Source: Pseudaeromonas sharmana
GTDB taxonomy: Bacteria; Pseudomonadota; Gammaproteobacteria; Enterobacterales; Aeromonadaceae
NCBI RefSeq assembly: GCF_042649925.1
Contig: NZ_JBHSAF010000007.1
Location: 1-64,000 of the forward strand
Direction of reading: 5' to 3'
Length of the DNA stretch: 64,000 bases
Of this stretch, positions 25,107-34,378 are shown piece by piece. Numbering within the stretch: position 1 is the stretch's first letter; each line of letters begins with the position of its first letter. Made by a program: the position numbers and the translations under genes. A model generated the notes under the pieces. It was given only the letters and a program-made list of their open reading frames with translations, was not told the DNA's origin and searched no databases.

Positions 25107-26536
25107 TGGGGTTGCAGCCGTTTTTTCTGTTCGTTGAGCTCGTAGGTGCGTCGATAGGCGACATAGCGGCTGGATACATTTTTGACATATTGCACCGTTT
25201 CCGCGCCCACCCGTGACGCGGCGACCCGCTCAACGTTACCAAACCAGACGTTGCCATCCAGGCCGCGCCTTGTGGCTTCTTTACGCAACTGGGCAATCCG
25301 GTTGGGGCCGGCATTATAAGCGGCCAGCGTAAACAGCACGCGGTTGTTCTCATCCAGTGACTTATCATCAAAGTAGGTGTCCATCATATGCCGCATGTAC
25401 TTGGTACCGGCATGGACGTTATTTTCCAACGAACCGATCCCCGATACATTCAGCGATCGCGCCGTGCTGGGCAGCACCTGCATGATCCCCATGGCACCGC
25501 GGGGGGAACGCGCCGCCTGATTCATCGTCGACTCCTGATAAGCTTGCGCCAGCAGCATCATCCAGTCGATGGAGTACTGTTCGCCATAGCGCTTGAACAG
25601 GTGCGCATAACGAGAGAACTCTTTCGGTGACCAGCCCATCATGCTGGAATTGGCAGCCCGATGGCGCGCCAGCAGACCCGAGCCATTTTGCAGATACTGG
25701 CGGTAGATAGGCTCACCCTTGCGGGTTTCGGCACCATACTCGCGCAGGAACGCATTCACCTCACGCTCCATCAGCGGACTATTCTTGCGAAACGCCCAGG
25801 CAATCTGGCTATCGCGGCGTAATGGCACCGCGTCATGGAAACGCAGGTCGGTGAACACTTTTTGCCAGAGTCGTGCCTTGTGGCTGTCCACCACCGTATA
25901 GGCAATCTCGCCACGACTGACCATATCCAGCAGATCGCTGTCTTGCAGGACTTCGTCCACCGGCTCGATATAGACCGGTGGCATCTTCAGGGTGGCCAGC
26001 ATGTCGTTGACCATCTGCAGGCTCTCGAAATAACTCGAGCTGCGGCGCACCCAAACATGCTTGCCCGAAAGCTCGGTCAAGCGGTTGATGGCCGGCACCT
26101 TGCCGCTGCTTACCAGCCATTCCTGAATCCCTTTAATTTCCGGGATGGAGAAATCGGCCTGGGTCTGCCGCATCTGGGTAGTGCTGAGGTTAGCCAGCAC
26201 CAAATCGCCCTGCCCATCGTTGAGCATCGGCAGCAGTTTGTCGTAGCGAACCGGAACCAGCACCACGTTCATCTTCAACTTCTGATCGTTGAAGTAACGT
26301 CCGTTCAACCAGCGCTCAAACTCTTGCATCAGTCGGACATTGAGCCCTTCTTGGCGGCCCTGGTCCAAGTAGAAATTGGCATTGTCATAGACTACCAGCA
26401 CGCGCAACTGGCGCGCCGTGAGCATGGCATCCAGATCGCCTTTACGGGTCGCCATCTGGTCAGTCAACGGCAGGGACTGGGCGAGCTGGGGAACCAGCAT
26501 CATCAGCCACGCCAGACCTAATATCAGGTTTCTCAT
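25103..26536 (-). CDS. mltF: membrane-bound lytic transglycosylase F-like protein
   Basis: 477 residues. A signal peptide (about 1-21) precedes a solute-binding-protein-like domain (about 42-275; RQLRVLVVYDNANFYLDQG start) and a C-terminal SLT family-1 domain (about 300-450). The catalytic glutamate is in AYQESTMN (near 335), followed by the GAMGIMQVLPSTA and AAYNAGPNRIAQLR motifs. It cleaves peptidoglycan to 1,6-anhydromuropeptides. The two-domain order is that of MltF; with no lipobox, it would be secreted or anchored by the N-terminal helix. It converges on the 85-residue gene with a 4-bp overlap. Confidence 0.87.
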   Translation of the reverse strand: MRNLILGLAWLMMLVPQLAQSLPLTDQMATRKGDLDAMLTARQLRVLVVYDNANFYLDQGRQEGLNVRLMQEFERWLNGRYFNDQKLKMNVVLVPVRYDKLLPMLNDGQGDLVLANLSTTQMRQTQADFSIPEIKGIQEWLVSSGKVPAINRLTELSGKHVWVRRSSSYFESLQMVNDMLATLKMPPVYIEPVDEVLQDSDLLDMVSRGEIAYTVVDSHKARLWQKVFTDLRFHDAVPLRRDSQIAWAFRKNSPLMEREVNAFLREYGAETRKGEPIYRQYLQNGSGLLARHRAANSSMMGWSPKEFSRYAHLFKRYGEQYSIDWMMLLAQAYQESTMNQAARSPRGAMGIMQVLPSTARSLNVSGIGSLENNVHAGTKYMRHMMDTYFDDKSLDENNRVLFTLAAYNAGPNRIAQLRKEATRRGLDGNVWFGNVERVAASRVGAETVQYVKNVSSRYVAYRRTYELNEQKKRLQPH

Positions 26537-26629
26537 AGCGTATCTTCGAATGTCTGTTCGTCAAAACGCGGCATTAAAGCGCATAAAACCTGAACGGAAG
26601 CTGAACGAGATGGTAATTTAATGAACAGC

Positions 26630-26656
26630 GGGGGCGGCAAAACCCCCGTTTTTCGT
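26630..26656. terminator. terminator between the YfcZ-like gene and mltF
   Basis: The stem CGGGGG/CCCCCG with a purine-rich loop is followed by TTTTT on the plus strand. It sits just after the minus-strand YfcZ-like stop, where only a broken T tract follows. It could act in both directions. Confidence 0.55.
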
Positions 26657-26659
26657 GAC

Positions 26660-26956
26660 TCAGATCGCGCGGGAGCGCATTTCGAAGATGATTTTTTCAG
26701 CAGTGCAGCTGAAGGTGAGCTGGCAGGTCAGCGTCACACCAACCTCACTGCTTGCAGACTCTTTTGCAACCACAACATCACTGTAAATAGCACGGGCCAA
26801 TTCGATAAAACTGGCTAACCGGGCTTCCGCTTCTTCTGCATTCGCAGCCTCAACGGTCAAGACCACCTGATCATCGCCCTCGCTGATGATGCTGCCGATT
26901 TCGGCCACGCAACCGCACGCTTCACACGTTTCCTGAACCTGTTCTTGAACCGACAT
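26660..26956 (-). CDS. YfcZ/YiiS family protein (DUF406)
   Basis: 98 residues with the DUF406 features: a cysteine pair at the N-terminus (CEACGCVAEIGSII), an alanine- and glutamate-rich helix (EAANAEEAEARLASFIELAR) and a C-terminal CQLTFSCTAEKIIFEMRSR like the FTFACEAEMLIFQL end of YfcZ. Function is unknown. ATG has GGAGG at good spacing. It follows ptrB on the same strand after about 100 bp. Confidence 0.83.
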   Translation of the reverse strand: MSVQEQVQETCEACGCVAEIGSIISEGDDQVVLTVEAANAEEAEARLASFIELARAIYSDVVVAKESASSEVGVTLTCQLTFSCTAEKIIFEMRSRAI

Positions 26957-27061
26957 GGTTTCCTCCTGCTAACTGACCGCCGATGCGGTCCTGGAATCAC
27001 ACTGACGTGTCGGCCAGTGTACGACCATCCCCCCCGAAAGGGTATCTTAACCCTGTAAAGA

Positions 27062-29140
27062 CTAGCGTTTTTTTTCGGTGGCCGCCCCGGGGTTGTCTGC
27101 CAGACGTAACAGGAAGGCATATTCGAGCGCCACATCGTGCAGATAGTGGTACCGCCCAGCCTTGCCGCCATGGCCGGTGTGCATATCCATCGCCAATAAC
27201 AGCAGTGCATCATGGCTGCAATGGGTTCGCAGTCGCGCCACCCATTTGGCTGGCTCCCAGTATTGCACTTGGGAGTCATGCAGTGCGGAAACCACCAGCA
27301 GATGGGGATAGGCCTGATGGCTGACGTTATCGTAAGGGCTGTACTGACGGATGTAGAAGTAATCGTCGGCCCGTTGCGGATTCCCCCACTCATCGTACTC
27401 TCCCGTCGTCAGCGGCAATGAGGGATCCTGCATCGTCGTCAGCACATCCACGAAGGGAACCGCGGCAATGGCGCCACAATAGAGCTCGGGAGCCATATTT
27501 AACACGGCACCGACCAGCAAGCCGCCAGCACTGCCGCCGTAGGCAAATACCCGTTGTGGATCACCCCAGCCGCTGGCCAGCAAACCACGGGTCACATCGA
27601 TGAAATCGTAGAAGGTGTTCAACTTATGATGGCCACGCCCCTGCTCATACCAGTGGCGCCCCAGCTCCTCGCCACCGCGCACATGGGCAAGCGCAATCAC
27701 GAAACCGCGGTCGAGCAGCGACAACCGCTCCGCAGAAAAATCCGGTTCCTCGCTGAGACCATAGGCACCATACCCCTGGACCAGCAACGGATTGGCTTCC
27801 GGGGCAAAACAATCTCGACGCCATACCAGTGAAACCGGGACCTGTGCTCCATCTCGAGCCGTCAACATCAGACGGCAAGACTGATACCACTCGCTGCAAA
27901 AGCCACCCCGCACCCGTTGCCGCTTCAACAAGGTTTGCGCTCCGCTCTGCAGATCGAGCGCCAACGTACTGGTCGGCGTCGTCAGCGAACTGTAGCCATA
28001 GCGAACCAGGCTGCAGCCAGGGTCAGGATTGAAGCCGAGCCAGCACACATAGGCCGGATCGTCAAACTTGACCTCATGCCGCAACTCGCCACTGAGCGTC
28101 AACTGACGCAGGCGGGTCAACCCTTGCACCCGTACTTCCAACATCAGTCCGGCCGTAAAGAGTTCAAATTGCTGAAGCAGCACCTCATCCGAGGGCGGTA
28201 CCAGGGTTTCCCAATGGCGATTGTCGCTGATATGACAGCGATACAGCGCGAAATTGGCCCCCTCCTGGTTCGAACGCAGATAAAAATGGTCCGCAAAATG
28301 GTCCAGCTGATACTCATGTCCGGTGACCGCATCAAGAAAACAGCGAGCCACACCAGGCTGCGGATCCGGCTCACGCGGCAACCACCAGACTTCACTGCTG
28401 AGGGTGCTTTGCAAGTTGATGAACAACAACTCGCCACTGCGACTCTCATCCAATGACAGGTAAAAGGTATCATCCTTGAGCGTAAACAGGAGCACATCGG
28501 CTGCCGGATCCTGGCCGAGCCGGTGCCAGTACAGCTGTTGCGGCTGCAACGTATCCGGGTGCAACCGCGTGTAGTAGAAGCCCTGGCTCTGGCGATCCCA
28601 CAACGGATCGCCACCACAGCGTGGCAGCGTATCGGTTAGCCACTGTCCCGTCGTCAAGTCGCAGACCTGGAGTTGATACTCACGACGTCCCTGCCAATCC
28701 TCGCTGACCAGCAGGTAACGGTTGTCAGGGCTGATTTCAAATCCGGCCAACTCATAGTACTCCGCCTCGCCGGCTCGCTCGTCGCCATCGAAGAAGGTCA
28801 CGCTGTCTTGCGGGGCCGCTAACGGGTGACGGGTATAACGGGCAAACTCGGCACCTTTGTCGTAGTGACGCTGATAAACGTAACCGCGCAACGTCCACGG
28901 CAGACTGCTCTCCTCGCTGGGCTGGCGGCGACGCATCTCGCGGTATAACTGCCGCATCAACGGCTTCTGCGGTGCCATCACGGCCGCGGTATAGTCATTT
29001 TCAGCGTGCAGATAGGCCAACACTTCGGGATCTTCGCGCTCATCGTCACGTAGCCAGAAATAGGGATCGCTACGCTCGTCACCATGAGCACTGAGGGTCA
29101 CTGGGCGGCAGGGCGCCACCGGGGCAGAAGGGAACTTCAT
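27062..29140 (-). CDS. ptrB: oligopeptidase B (protease II)
   Basis: 692 residues, prolyl-oligopeptidase family S9A. The N-terminal seven-bladed propeller (about 70-400) opens with DPYFWLRDDEREDPEVL. In the C-terminal alpha/beta hydrolase domain the catalytic serine is in GGSAGG, the aspartate in LHDSQVQYWEPAKW and the histidine in HTGHGGKAGR. It cleaves short peptides after Lys and Arg in the cytoplasm. The ATG at 29138-29140 has GGAGAGG upstream and gives MKFPSAPVAP; the frame is open seven codons further. Confidence 0.95.
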   Translation of the reverse strand: MKFPSAPVAPCRPVTLSAHGDERSDPYFWLRDDEREDPEVLAYLHAENDYTAAVMAPQKPLMRQLYREMRRRQPSEESSLPWTLRGYVYQRHYDKGAEFARYTRHPLAAPQDSVTFFDGDERAGEAEYYELAGFEISPDNRYLLVSEDWQGRREYQLQVCDLTTGQWLTDTLPRCGGDPLWDRQSQGFYYTRLHPDTLQPQQLYWHRLGQDPAADVLLFTLKDDTFYLSLDESRSGELLFINLQSTLSSEVWWLPREPDPQPGVARCFLDAVTGHEYQLDHFADHFYLRSNQEGANFALYRCHISDNRHWETLVPPSDEVLLQQFELFTAGLMLEVRVQGLTRLRQLTLSGELRHEVKFDDPAYVCWLGFNPDPGCSLVRYGYSSLTTPTSTLALDLQSGAQTLLKRQRVRGGFCSEWYQSCRLMLTARDGAQVPVSLVWRRDCFAPEANPLLVQGYGAYGLSEEPDFSAERLSLLDRGFVIALAHVRGGEELGRHWYEQGRGHHKLNTFYDFIDVTRGLLASGWGDPQRVFAYGGSAGGLLVGAVLNMAPELYCGAIAAVPFVDVLTTMQDPSLPLTTGEYDEWGNPQRADDYFYIRQYSPYDNVSHQAYPHLLVVSALHDSQVQYWEPAKWVARLRTHCSHDALLLLAMDMHTGHGGKAGRYHYLHDVALEYAFLLRLADNPGAATEKKR

Positions 29141-29354
29141 CTGGCCTCTCCAGGAGTGCAAAAAGGAGGCCTATGCTAACAGGAGCGGGGCGATTCGTCG
29201 TGAGCCGAGCAGGCGATCCAAGGTCGGCGGACTTGAGTCTGGATCGTCGCCCTTGGCCTGATTCCGGATTTACGTCACAATTTGTCGGCCTGAGACTCAG
29301 GCAGCCAAGCCGCCCCGCCGTTTGCGGCGCTATTTTCCGAGCATCGAGAGCAGC

Positions 29355-29954
29355 ATGAAAAAGATACTGATCCTGTTTGCCCACCCGGGCTATAACCGCT
29401 CCCATGCCAACAAGGCGCTGTTACAGGCACTGCGCAAGGTCGAAGGCATTCATGTCCATGACCTCTACCAGCGCTACCCGAACATGTTCATTGATGTTGC
29501 CTACGAGCAGCAATTGCTGCAGGAGCATGACATCATCGTCTTCCAGCACCCGCTGTACTGGTACTCGGCGCCCGCCATCATCAAGGAGTGGATGGACCAG
29601 GTACTGGAATACGGTTTTGCATTCGGCCCGGAAGGCCACGCCCTCAAGGGCAAGTTGTTGTTGTCCGCCATCACCACCGGCGGCAGTCAGGAGTCCTACA
29701 CCTCGCATGGTCATAATCGCCGCGCCGTGATCGAGTATCTGCTGCCCTTCCGGCAAACGGCCTGGCTGTGTGGCATGCGCTACCTGCCCCCGTTCGTGCT
29801 CTACTCCTACCATACGATTCAGGATGCCAAGCTGCTGCGAGATACCGCCCAAGAGTATCGGCGTCTGCTGATCGCGCTGCGCGATGGCACCTTGTCTGCG
29901 GATTCGCTACAGCGGGCAACCTATCTGACCGACCTGATCGAGGAGCTCCCATGA
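29355..29954 (+). CDS. KefF/KefG-like ancillary quinone oxidoreductase
   Basis: 199 residues, flavodoxin-like fold of the NQO1/KefF family: KKILILFAHPGYNRSHANKALL, then VHDLYQRYPNMFIDV, IVFQHPLYWYSAPAIIKEWMD and SAITTGG. It is required for full activity of the adjacent glutathione-gated K+/H+ antiporter and can reduce quinones with FMN. KefF and KefG features are mixed, so no symbol is given. Its stop overlaps the antiporter ATG (ATGA). A palindrome CCTGAG-A-CTCAGG (29289-29301) lies in the gap to ptrB. Confidence 0.88.
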   Translation: MKKILILFAHPGYNRSHANKALLQALRKVEGIHVHDLYQRYPNMFIDVAYEQQLLQEHDIIVFQHPLYWYSAPAIIKEWMDQVLEYGFAFGPEGHALKGKLLLSAITTGGSQESYTSHGHNRRAVIEYLLPFRQTAWLCGMRYLPPFVLYSYHTIQDAKLLRDTAQEYRRLLIALRDGTLSADSLQRATYLTDLIEELP

Positions 29955-31870
29955 CCAATGCTCTGCTGCTCGATGCCTTCATCTTTCTGACCGCTGCCGT
30001 CATCTCGGTGCCGGTGGCCAAACGGCTGGGGCTGGGCTCGGTACTCGGCTACCTGATTGCAGGCATCATCATTGGCCCCTACCTGCTGAATGTGGTCGGC
30101 AAGACGGAAGACGTCATGCACGTCGCCGAGTTTGGTGTCGTGCTGATGTTGTTTCTGATCGGTCTGGAACTCAAACCGGCGTTACTATGGCAACTGAAGG
30201 GGCCCATCCTCGGTCTGGGGGCCAGTCAGGTGGCATTGACAACCGCCGCGCTGGCCATCCTCGGTCTGATCTTTGGCCTCAGCTGGCAACAGGCGTTGAC
30301 CGCCGGCATGATACTGGCGCTCTCGTCGACGGCAATCGTGTTGCAGAGCCTGACCGAACGTCGACAGCTGAAAACCGAATCCGGCCAGGCCAGCTTTGCC
30401 GTGCTGCTGTTTCAGGATATTGCCGTCATTCCGATGCTCGCCCTGATCCCGCTGCTGGCACCCATGGGGGATGCCGCCAGCACAGGGCCCAGCCTCGGTG
30501 GCTGGCAAGACGGTCTGCTGATCGCCGGTGTCATCTGCGCCATTATCCTGGGGGGGCATTATCTGATGCGCCCGGTGTTCCGCTTTATCGCCCAATCCGG
30601 GTTGCGCGAGATCTTTGTCGCCGCCGCCTTGCTGCTGGTCATCCTGATAGCGCTGGCGATGGAGCATGTCGGGCTCTCGCCGGCACTGGGCACCTTCCTC
30701 GCCGGTGTGGTATTGGCCGAGAGCGAATACCGGCACGAACTGGAAGCCAATATAGAACCGTTCAAAGGATTGCTGCTCGGCCTGTTCTTCATCTCGGTAG
30801 GCGCCGGTATCAACTTCACATTATTGACGCAGCAACCTGGCATGGTGCTGGGCCTGCTGTTGTTGCTGACTGTCGCCAAGTTCCTGGTGCTGCAGGGGCT
30901 GGGGGGAGTGTCGCGCATGCACGCCGCACACCGCTGGACTTTCGCGTTGGCGCTGGCACAGGGTAGTGAATTCGCTTTCGTGCTGTTGACCCTCGCCTAC
31001 AAGGGACAGCTATTCAACGCCGAAATGGTTGCACTGCTGACCCTGGTCGTCGCCCTGTCGATGGCCTTGACCCCCGTACTGCTGATCATCAATCAGCGTC
31101 TGGTCCAGACCCGGGTTCAGCAACAAGAAGAGGAGCGGGAAGCCGATACGATCGATGCCCAGGATAACCCGGTGATCATCGTCGGCTTCGGGCGATTCGG
31201 CCAGATCGTTGGTCGTCTGCTGCATGCGCATGGCATCGGCACCACTGTGCTCGATAACGATGCCGGCCACATCGAAGTGCTGCGCAAGTACGGCTACAAG
31301 GTGTTTTATGGTGATGCCGATCGCCTCGACCTGCTGTACGCCGCCGGCGCCCATCAGGCCAAGTTGCTGGTGGTCGCTGTCGGGAATCCGGCCAAATCGC
31401 TGGCAGTGTGCGAACTGGCGCAAAAACACTTCCCGCAGATCAAGCTGCTGGCGCGCGCCATCGATCGCCCCCACGCCCACCAGTTGCTGCAAATCGGTGT
31501 CGATCTGGTCTATCGGGAAACGGTCGGCTCGGCGGTGGACCTGGGGGTATGCGCCCTCAAAGAGCTGGGGGTGCGGGCCAATCAGGCGTGGCGCGCCGGC
31601 CAGACCTTCAAGCAGCACGATGAAAAGTTATTGCGCGAGCAGACTGCCTTCATCGATGACGAGAACATGTACATCACCAAGAGTGTCCAGTACCGTCATA
31701 TCCTAGCCGAGATGCTCAAAGCCAATCAGGATGACAAGCGCTCGGAGCTGATGTCCGCCTGGGAAAACCAGACTGACATCGACAATGGCAATGAAAATCC
31801 CGAAGAGGAGGCCCCTCGCCCCTTCTTCGCCTCACAAATCCGCGATACGCCGACCCGGGGAGAGAAGTAA
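29951..31870 (+). CDS. kefB: glutathione-regulated K+/H+ efflux antiporter (KefB/KefC type)
   Basis: 639 residues from the ATG at 29951. A CPA2 membrane domain of about 12-13 helices (about 1-380; GVVLMLFLIGLELKP, SSTAIVLQSL, LFQDIAVIPMLALIPL) is followed by a TrkA-N/RCK domain (IIVGFGRFGQIVGRLL near 400) that binds glutathione and NAD. It protects against electrophiles by K+ efflux and cytoplasmic acidification. KefB versus KefC cannot be settled by eye. It is translationally coupled to the genes on both sides. Confidence 0.9.
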   Translation: MTNALLLDAFIFLTAAVISVPVAKRLGLGSVLGYLIAGIIIGPYLLNVVGKTEDVMHVAEFGVVLMLFLIGLELKPALLWQLKGPILGLGASQVALTTAALAILGLIFGLSWQQALTAGMILALSSTAIVLQSLTERRQLKTESGQASFAVLLFQDIAVIPMLALIPLLAPMGDAASTGPSLGGWQDGLLIAGVICAIILGGHYLMRPVFRFIAQSGLREIFVAAALLLVILIALAMEHVGLSPALGTFLAGVVLAESEYRHELEANIEPFKGLLLGLFFISVGAGINFTLLTQQPGMVLGLLLLLTVAKFLVLQGLGGVSRMHAAHRWTFALALAQGSEFAFVLLTLAYKGQLFNAEMVALLTLVVALSMALTPVLLIINQRLVQTRVQQQEEEREADTIDAQDNPVIIVGFGRFGQIVGRLLHAHGIGTTVLDNDAGHIEVLRKYGYKVFYGDADRLDLLYAAGAHQAKLLVVAVGNPAKSLAVCELAQKHFPQIKLLARAIDRPHAHQLLQIGVDLVYRETVGSAVDLGVCALKELGVRANQAWRAGQTFKQHDEKLLREQTAFIDDENMYITKSVQYRHILAEMLKANQDDKRSELMSAWENQTDIDNGNENPEEEAPRPFFASQIRDTPTRGEK

Positions 31871-32256
31871 TGCTGTATCTGCTGTTCAAGGCCATTCACG
31901 TGTTGACCGTCGGTATCACTGGCGGCCTCTTCTGCTGGCGCTGGCGCCTGGCGCTGGCCGCCGATCCCCGGCTGCAGCAGCGCTGGCTGCGCATCCTGCC
32001 GCATGTCAATGACACCCTGCTATTGTGCAGCGCCCTGGTTCTGGCCGCCATGGCCGGCCGTTATCCGTTCGTCAATAGCGCCGTGTTGACGGCCAAGGTC
32101 TGTGGTCTCGTGCTGTACATTCTGCTCGGCACTGTGGCCATCAAACGGGCTCGTAGCCGCACACAACGTCAAGTCAGTGGCCTGCTGGCCATACTCACCT
32201 TTGGCTATATCGTTGGGGTCGCTATCACCAAAAGTCCCAGCCTGGGAGTGTTTTAG
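31870..32256 (+). CDS. SirB2 family membrane protein
   Basis: 128 residues with four predicted membrane helices, typical of SirB2 (LYLLFKAIHVLTVGITGGLF, LRILPHVNDTLLLCSALVL, AVLTAKVCGLVLYILLGTVA). The family was named for a supposed role in invasion gene control, which is not supported; function is unknown. Its ATG overlaps the kefB stop (TAATG), which suggests a link to the antiporter. In E. coli sirB2 lies elsewhere. Confidence 0.84.
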   Translation: MLYLLFKAIHVLTVGITGGLFCWRWRLALAADPRLQQRWLRILPHVNDTLLLCSALVLAAMAGRYPFVNSAVLTAKVCGLVLYILLGTVAIKRARSRTQRQVSGLLAILTFGYIVGVAITKSPSLGVF

Positions 32257-32266
32257 GCCGCGTGCT

Positions 32267-32290
32267 CCCTGCTGTCGCCACGCAGCAGGG
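32267..32290. terminator. hairpin between sirB2-like and modC genes
   Basis: A perfect 8-bp stem CCCTGCTG/CAGCAGGG (32267-32274 and 32283-32290) with an 8-base loop, 10 bp after the SirB2-family stop. There is no T tract. Confidence 0.45.
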
Positions 32291-32428
32291 TGGCATACAT
32301 TGTCGGCTTTACGCTGTAGCAAAAAACACATAACGCCACCCGGAGTCCTGATTACAGCAGGGCTCTGCACTCACTGGCGCACCCTAGATCACGCCGCTGC
32401 GCTACCACGGCCGACACTGTGCTACCCC

Positions 32429-33502
32429 TCAGCTGTCAAGCAACGCCACCCCCTTGATCTGCACCCAAACCGCCAGGCCGGGCGCGATGGCCAACTGGCG
32501 GCGGGAGCGCTCTGTGATGCGCGCCAGAATCTGGGTGTCACCACAGCGGACTCTGACCAGCAGATGGCCCGCCGCGCTACCCAGGCTGACCGTCTCCACC
32601 ACCGCCGGGAGACGATTCAAAATGGTGCTGCACTGCGGCTCCTGCAGAGACAGGCTGACGTCGCGGGCATGTATACGACACCGCAGCCGCTGCCCCACCG
32701 GATAGGCACGGGTCGGCACCAGCAACTCGCCACCGGCAAACGCCAGACGCATCAGATCGTCCGCCTCCTGAGCCTGCAGCCGTACCGTCACCACGACGCC
32801 GGCATCGTCGGCAAACACCGCAGGCAGGTCGGTGCGCGCCAGCGTCTGCTGCAGTGCGCCGCTGGCCACCACCTGCCCATGCTCCAGCAGCACCAGATGA
32901 TCCGCCAGCCGGGCGACCTCATCCGGCGCATGGCTGACATAGACCAGCGGAATCGCCAGCTCCTCATGCAGGCGTTCGAGGTAGGGCAGGATCTCCTGTT
33001 TGCGTTTGATATCCAGTGCGCTGAGCGGCTCATCCATCAACAGCAGTCGAGGCCGCGTCAACAGCGCACGCGCCACGGCGACGCGCTGGCGTTCACCGCC
33101 GGAGAGCTGATCCGGCATGCGGCCGAGCAGGCCGTCGATGCCCAGCAGCCGGGTCATCTCGGCGATCAACACCGGATCGACACCCCCCGCCCGGCGCATA
33201 CCGAACGTCAGATTGGCGCGCACGTCCAGGTGCGCAAACAGACTCGCCTCCTGAAAGACATAACCCAGTGATCGCCGATGGGGCGGGACAAAGATCCCTC
33301 GCGCCTCGTCCTGCCAGACGAGATCGCCGATCGCCACCCGGCTGTCAGGCAGGCGTTCGAGACCAGCCAGCGCCCGCAGGATGGTGGTCTTACCCGATCC
33401 CGACGGCCCAAACAGCGCCGACACTCCGCGCTCCGGCAGATGCAGGCGGACATCGAGGGCAAAATCCGGTAAGCGTCGGCACAGCCTGATATCAATGCTC
33501 AT
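32429..33502 (-). CDS. modC: molybdate ABC transporter ATPase ModC
   Basis: 357 residues. Walker A is GPSGSGKTT, the signature LSGGERQRVAVARAL and Walker B LLLMDEPLSALD. The linker DIKRKQEILPYLERL and the C-terminal molybdate-binding (mop/TOBE) domain (about 290-357) are those of ModC rather than of sulfate or polyamine ATPases. It powers molybdate import with ModB, whose stop overlaps this ATG (ATGA). Confidence 0.93.
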   Translation of the reverse strand: MSIDIRLCRRLPDFALDVRLHLPERGVSALFGPSGSGKTTILRALAGLERLPDSRVAIGDLVWQDEARGIFVPPHRRSLGYVFQEASLFAHLDVRANLTFGMRRAGGVDPVLIAEMTRLLGIDGLLGRMPDQLSGGERQRVAVARALLTRPRLLLMDEPLSALDIKRKQEILPYLERLHEELAIPLVYVSHAPDEVARLADHLVLLEHGQVVASGALQQTLARTDLPAVFADDAGVVVTVRLQAQEADDLMRLAFAGGELLVPTRAYPVGQRLRCRIHARDVSLSLQEPQCSTILNRLPAVVETVSLGSAAGHLLVRVRCGDTQILARITERSRRQLAIAPGLAVWVQIKGVALLDS

Positions 33503-34182
33503 CCCAGTCGCTCCCGTTGTCCACGGCCGTAACCCAACGCGTACAGCAACAGCAGCGCCAAAAAAGAGAACAGCAGCATGCCGGCGGCCAGTCGATGGGC
33601 TTCGACATACTCCAGCGCTTCGACATGGTTGTAGATCTGAATAGACAGCACCCGGGTTTCACCGGGGATGTTGCCGCCGATCATCAGGACGACACCAAAC
33701 TCGCCGATGGCATGGCAAAACCCCAGCACCGCAGCCGTCAAAATCCCGCGCCGTGACAGTGGCAACACCACGCTGAAGAAGGTATCCAGCGGGCTGGCTC
33801 GCAGAGTGGCCGCCACCTCCAGAGGCCGGCGCCCTATGCCGGCAAAGGTATCCTGCAACGGCTGAATGACGAACGGCAACGAGTGCAGCACACCGGCAAT
33901 GACGATGCCGGAGAAGGTAAACGGCAGCACACCGAGGCCCAATGACGTCAGCAGCTGGCCCACCGGCCCCTGGGGGCCCATCAGCAACAGCAGGTAGAAG
34001 CCCATGACGGTGGGAGGCAACACCATCGGCAGCATCAGCACAGCACGTAACCACACGCAGTGCCGGCTGCGACTATGCACCAGCCACCAGGCCAGCGGGA
34101 TCGCCAGCAACAGCAAAATCGTCGTAACCAGGCTCGCCAGCTTCAGCGTCACCCAGACAGCACTCCAGTCCCCGTCTGTCAC
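33499..34182 (-). CDS. modB: molybdate ABC transporter permease ModB
   Basis: 227 residues from a GTG at 34180-34182 preceded by AAGGAGG; this matches the 229 residues of E. coli ModB and starts at the same place in the alignment (TDGDWSAVWVTLKLASL). Five or six membrane helices are visible, with the EAA loop LEVAATLRASPLDTFFSVVLP and the ModB-typical FCHAIGEFGVVLMIGGNIPGETR. The frame is open to 34275, allowing an ATG start with 31 more residues, but the signal favours GTG. No modA or modE lies upstream; yebG is divergent. Confidence 0.9.
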   Translation of the reverse strand: MTDGDWSAVWVTLKLASLVTTILLLLAIPLAWWLVHSRSRHCVWLRAVLMLPMVLPPTVMGFYLLLLMGPQGPVGQLLTSLGLGVLPFTFSGIVIAGVLHSLPFVIQPLQDTFAGIGRRPLEVAATLRASPLDTFFSVVLPLSRRGILTAAVLGFCHAIGEFGVVLMIGGNIPGETRVLSIQIYNHVEALEYVEAHRLAAGMLLFSFLALLLLYALGYGRGQRERLG

Positions 34183-34352
34183 CCAACCTCCTTGTTCACC
34201 CCACGCGCCCATAACAGTGCTCGTCCGAAGCAATCCCTGCACGCTCAGCCGCGGCGCCTGCACCAGACGAAGCAAGAACCAGACCGGAATTTACTTTTCA
34301 CGCAAAACCTGATGGTCGCACTGGCATAACATCACGAGATAGGATATAAAAA

Positions 34353-34368
34353 CTGTATGTTTATACAG
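34353..34368 (+). promoter_or_regulatory. LexA (SOS) box of yebG
   Basis: CTGTATGTTTATACAG is a perfect CTGT-N8-ACAG operator ending 10 bp before the yebG ATG. TATAAA (about 34345-34350) next to it could be the -10. LexA binding here would keep yebG off until DNA damage. Confidence 0.92.
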
Positions 34369-34378
34369 GAATGAAAAA

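Noticed and set aside
30187..30966. A 259-codon plus-strand frame inside kefB
   Set aside because: Wrong frame within a clear CPA2 antiporter; arginine- and glycine-rich shadow.
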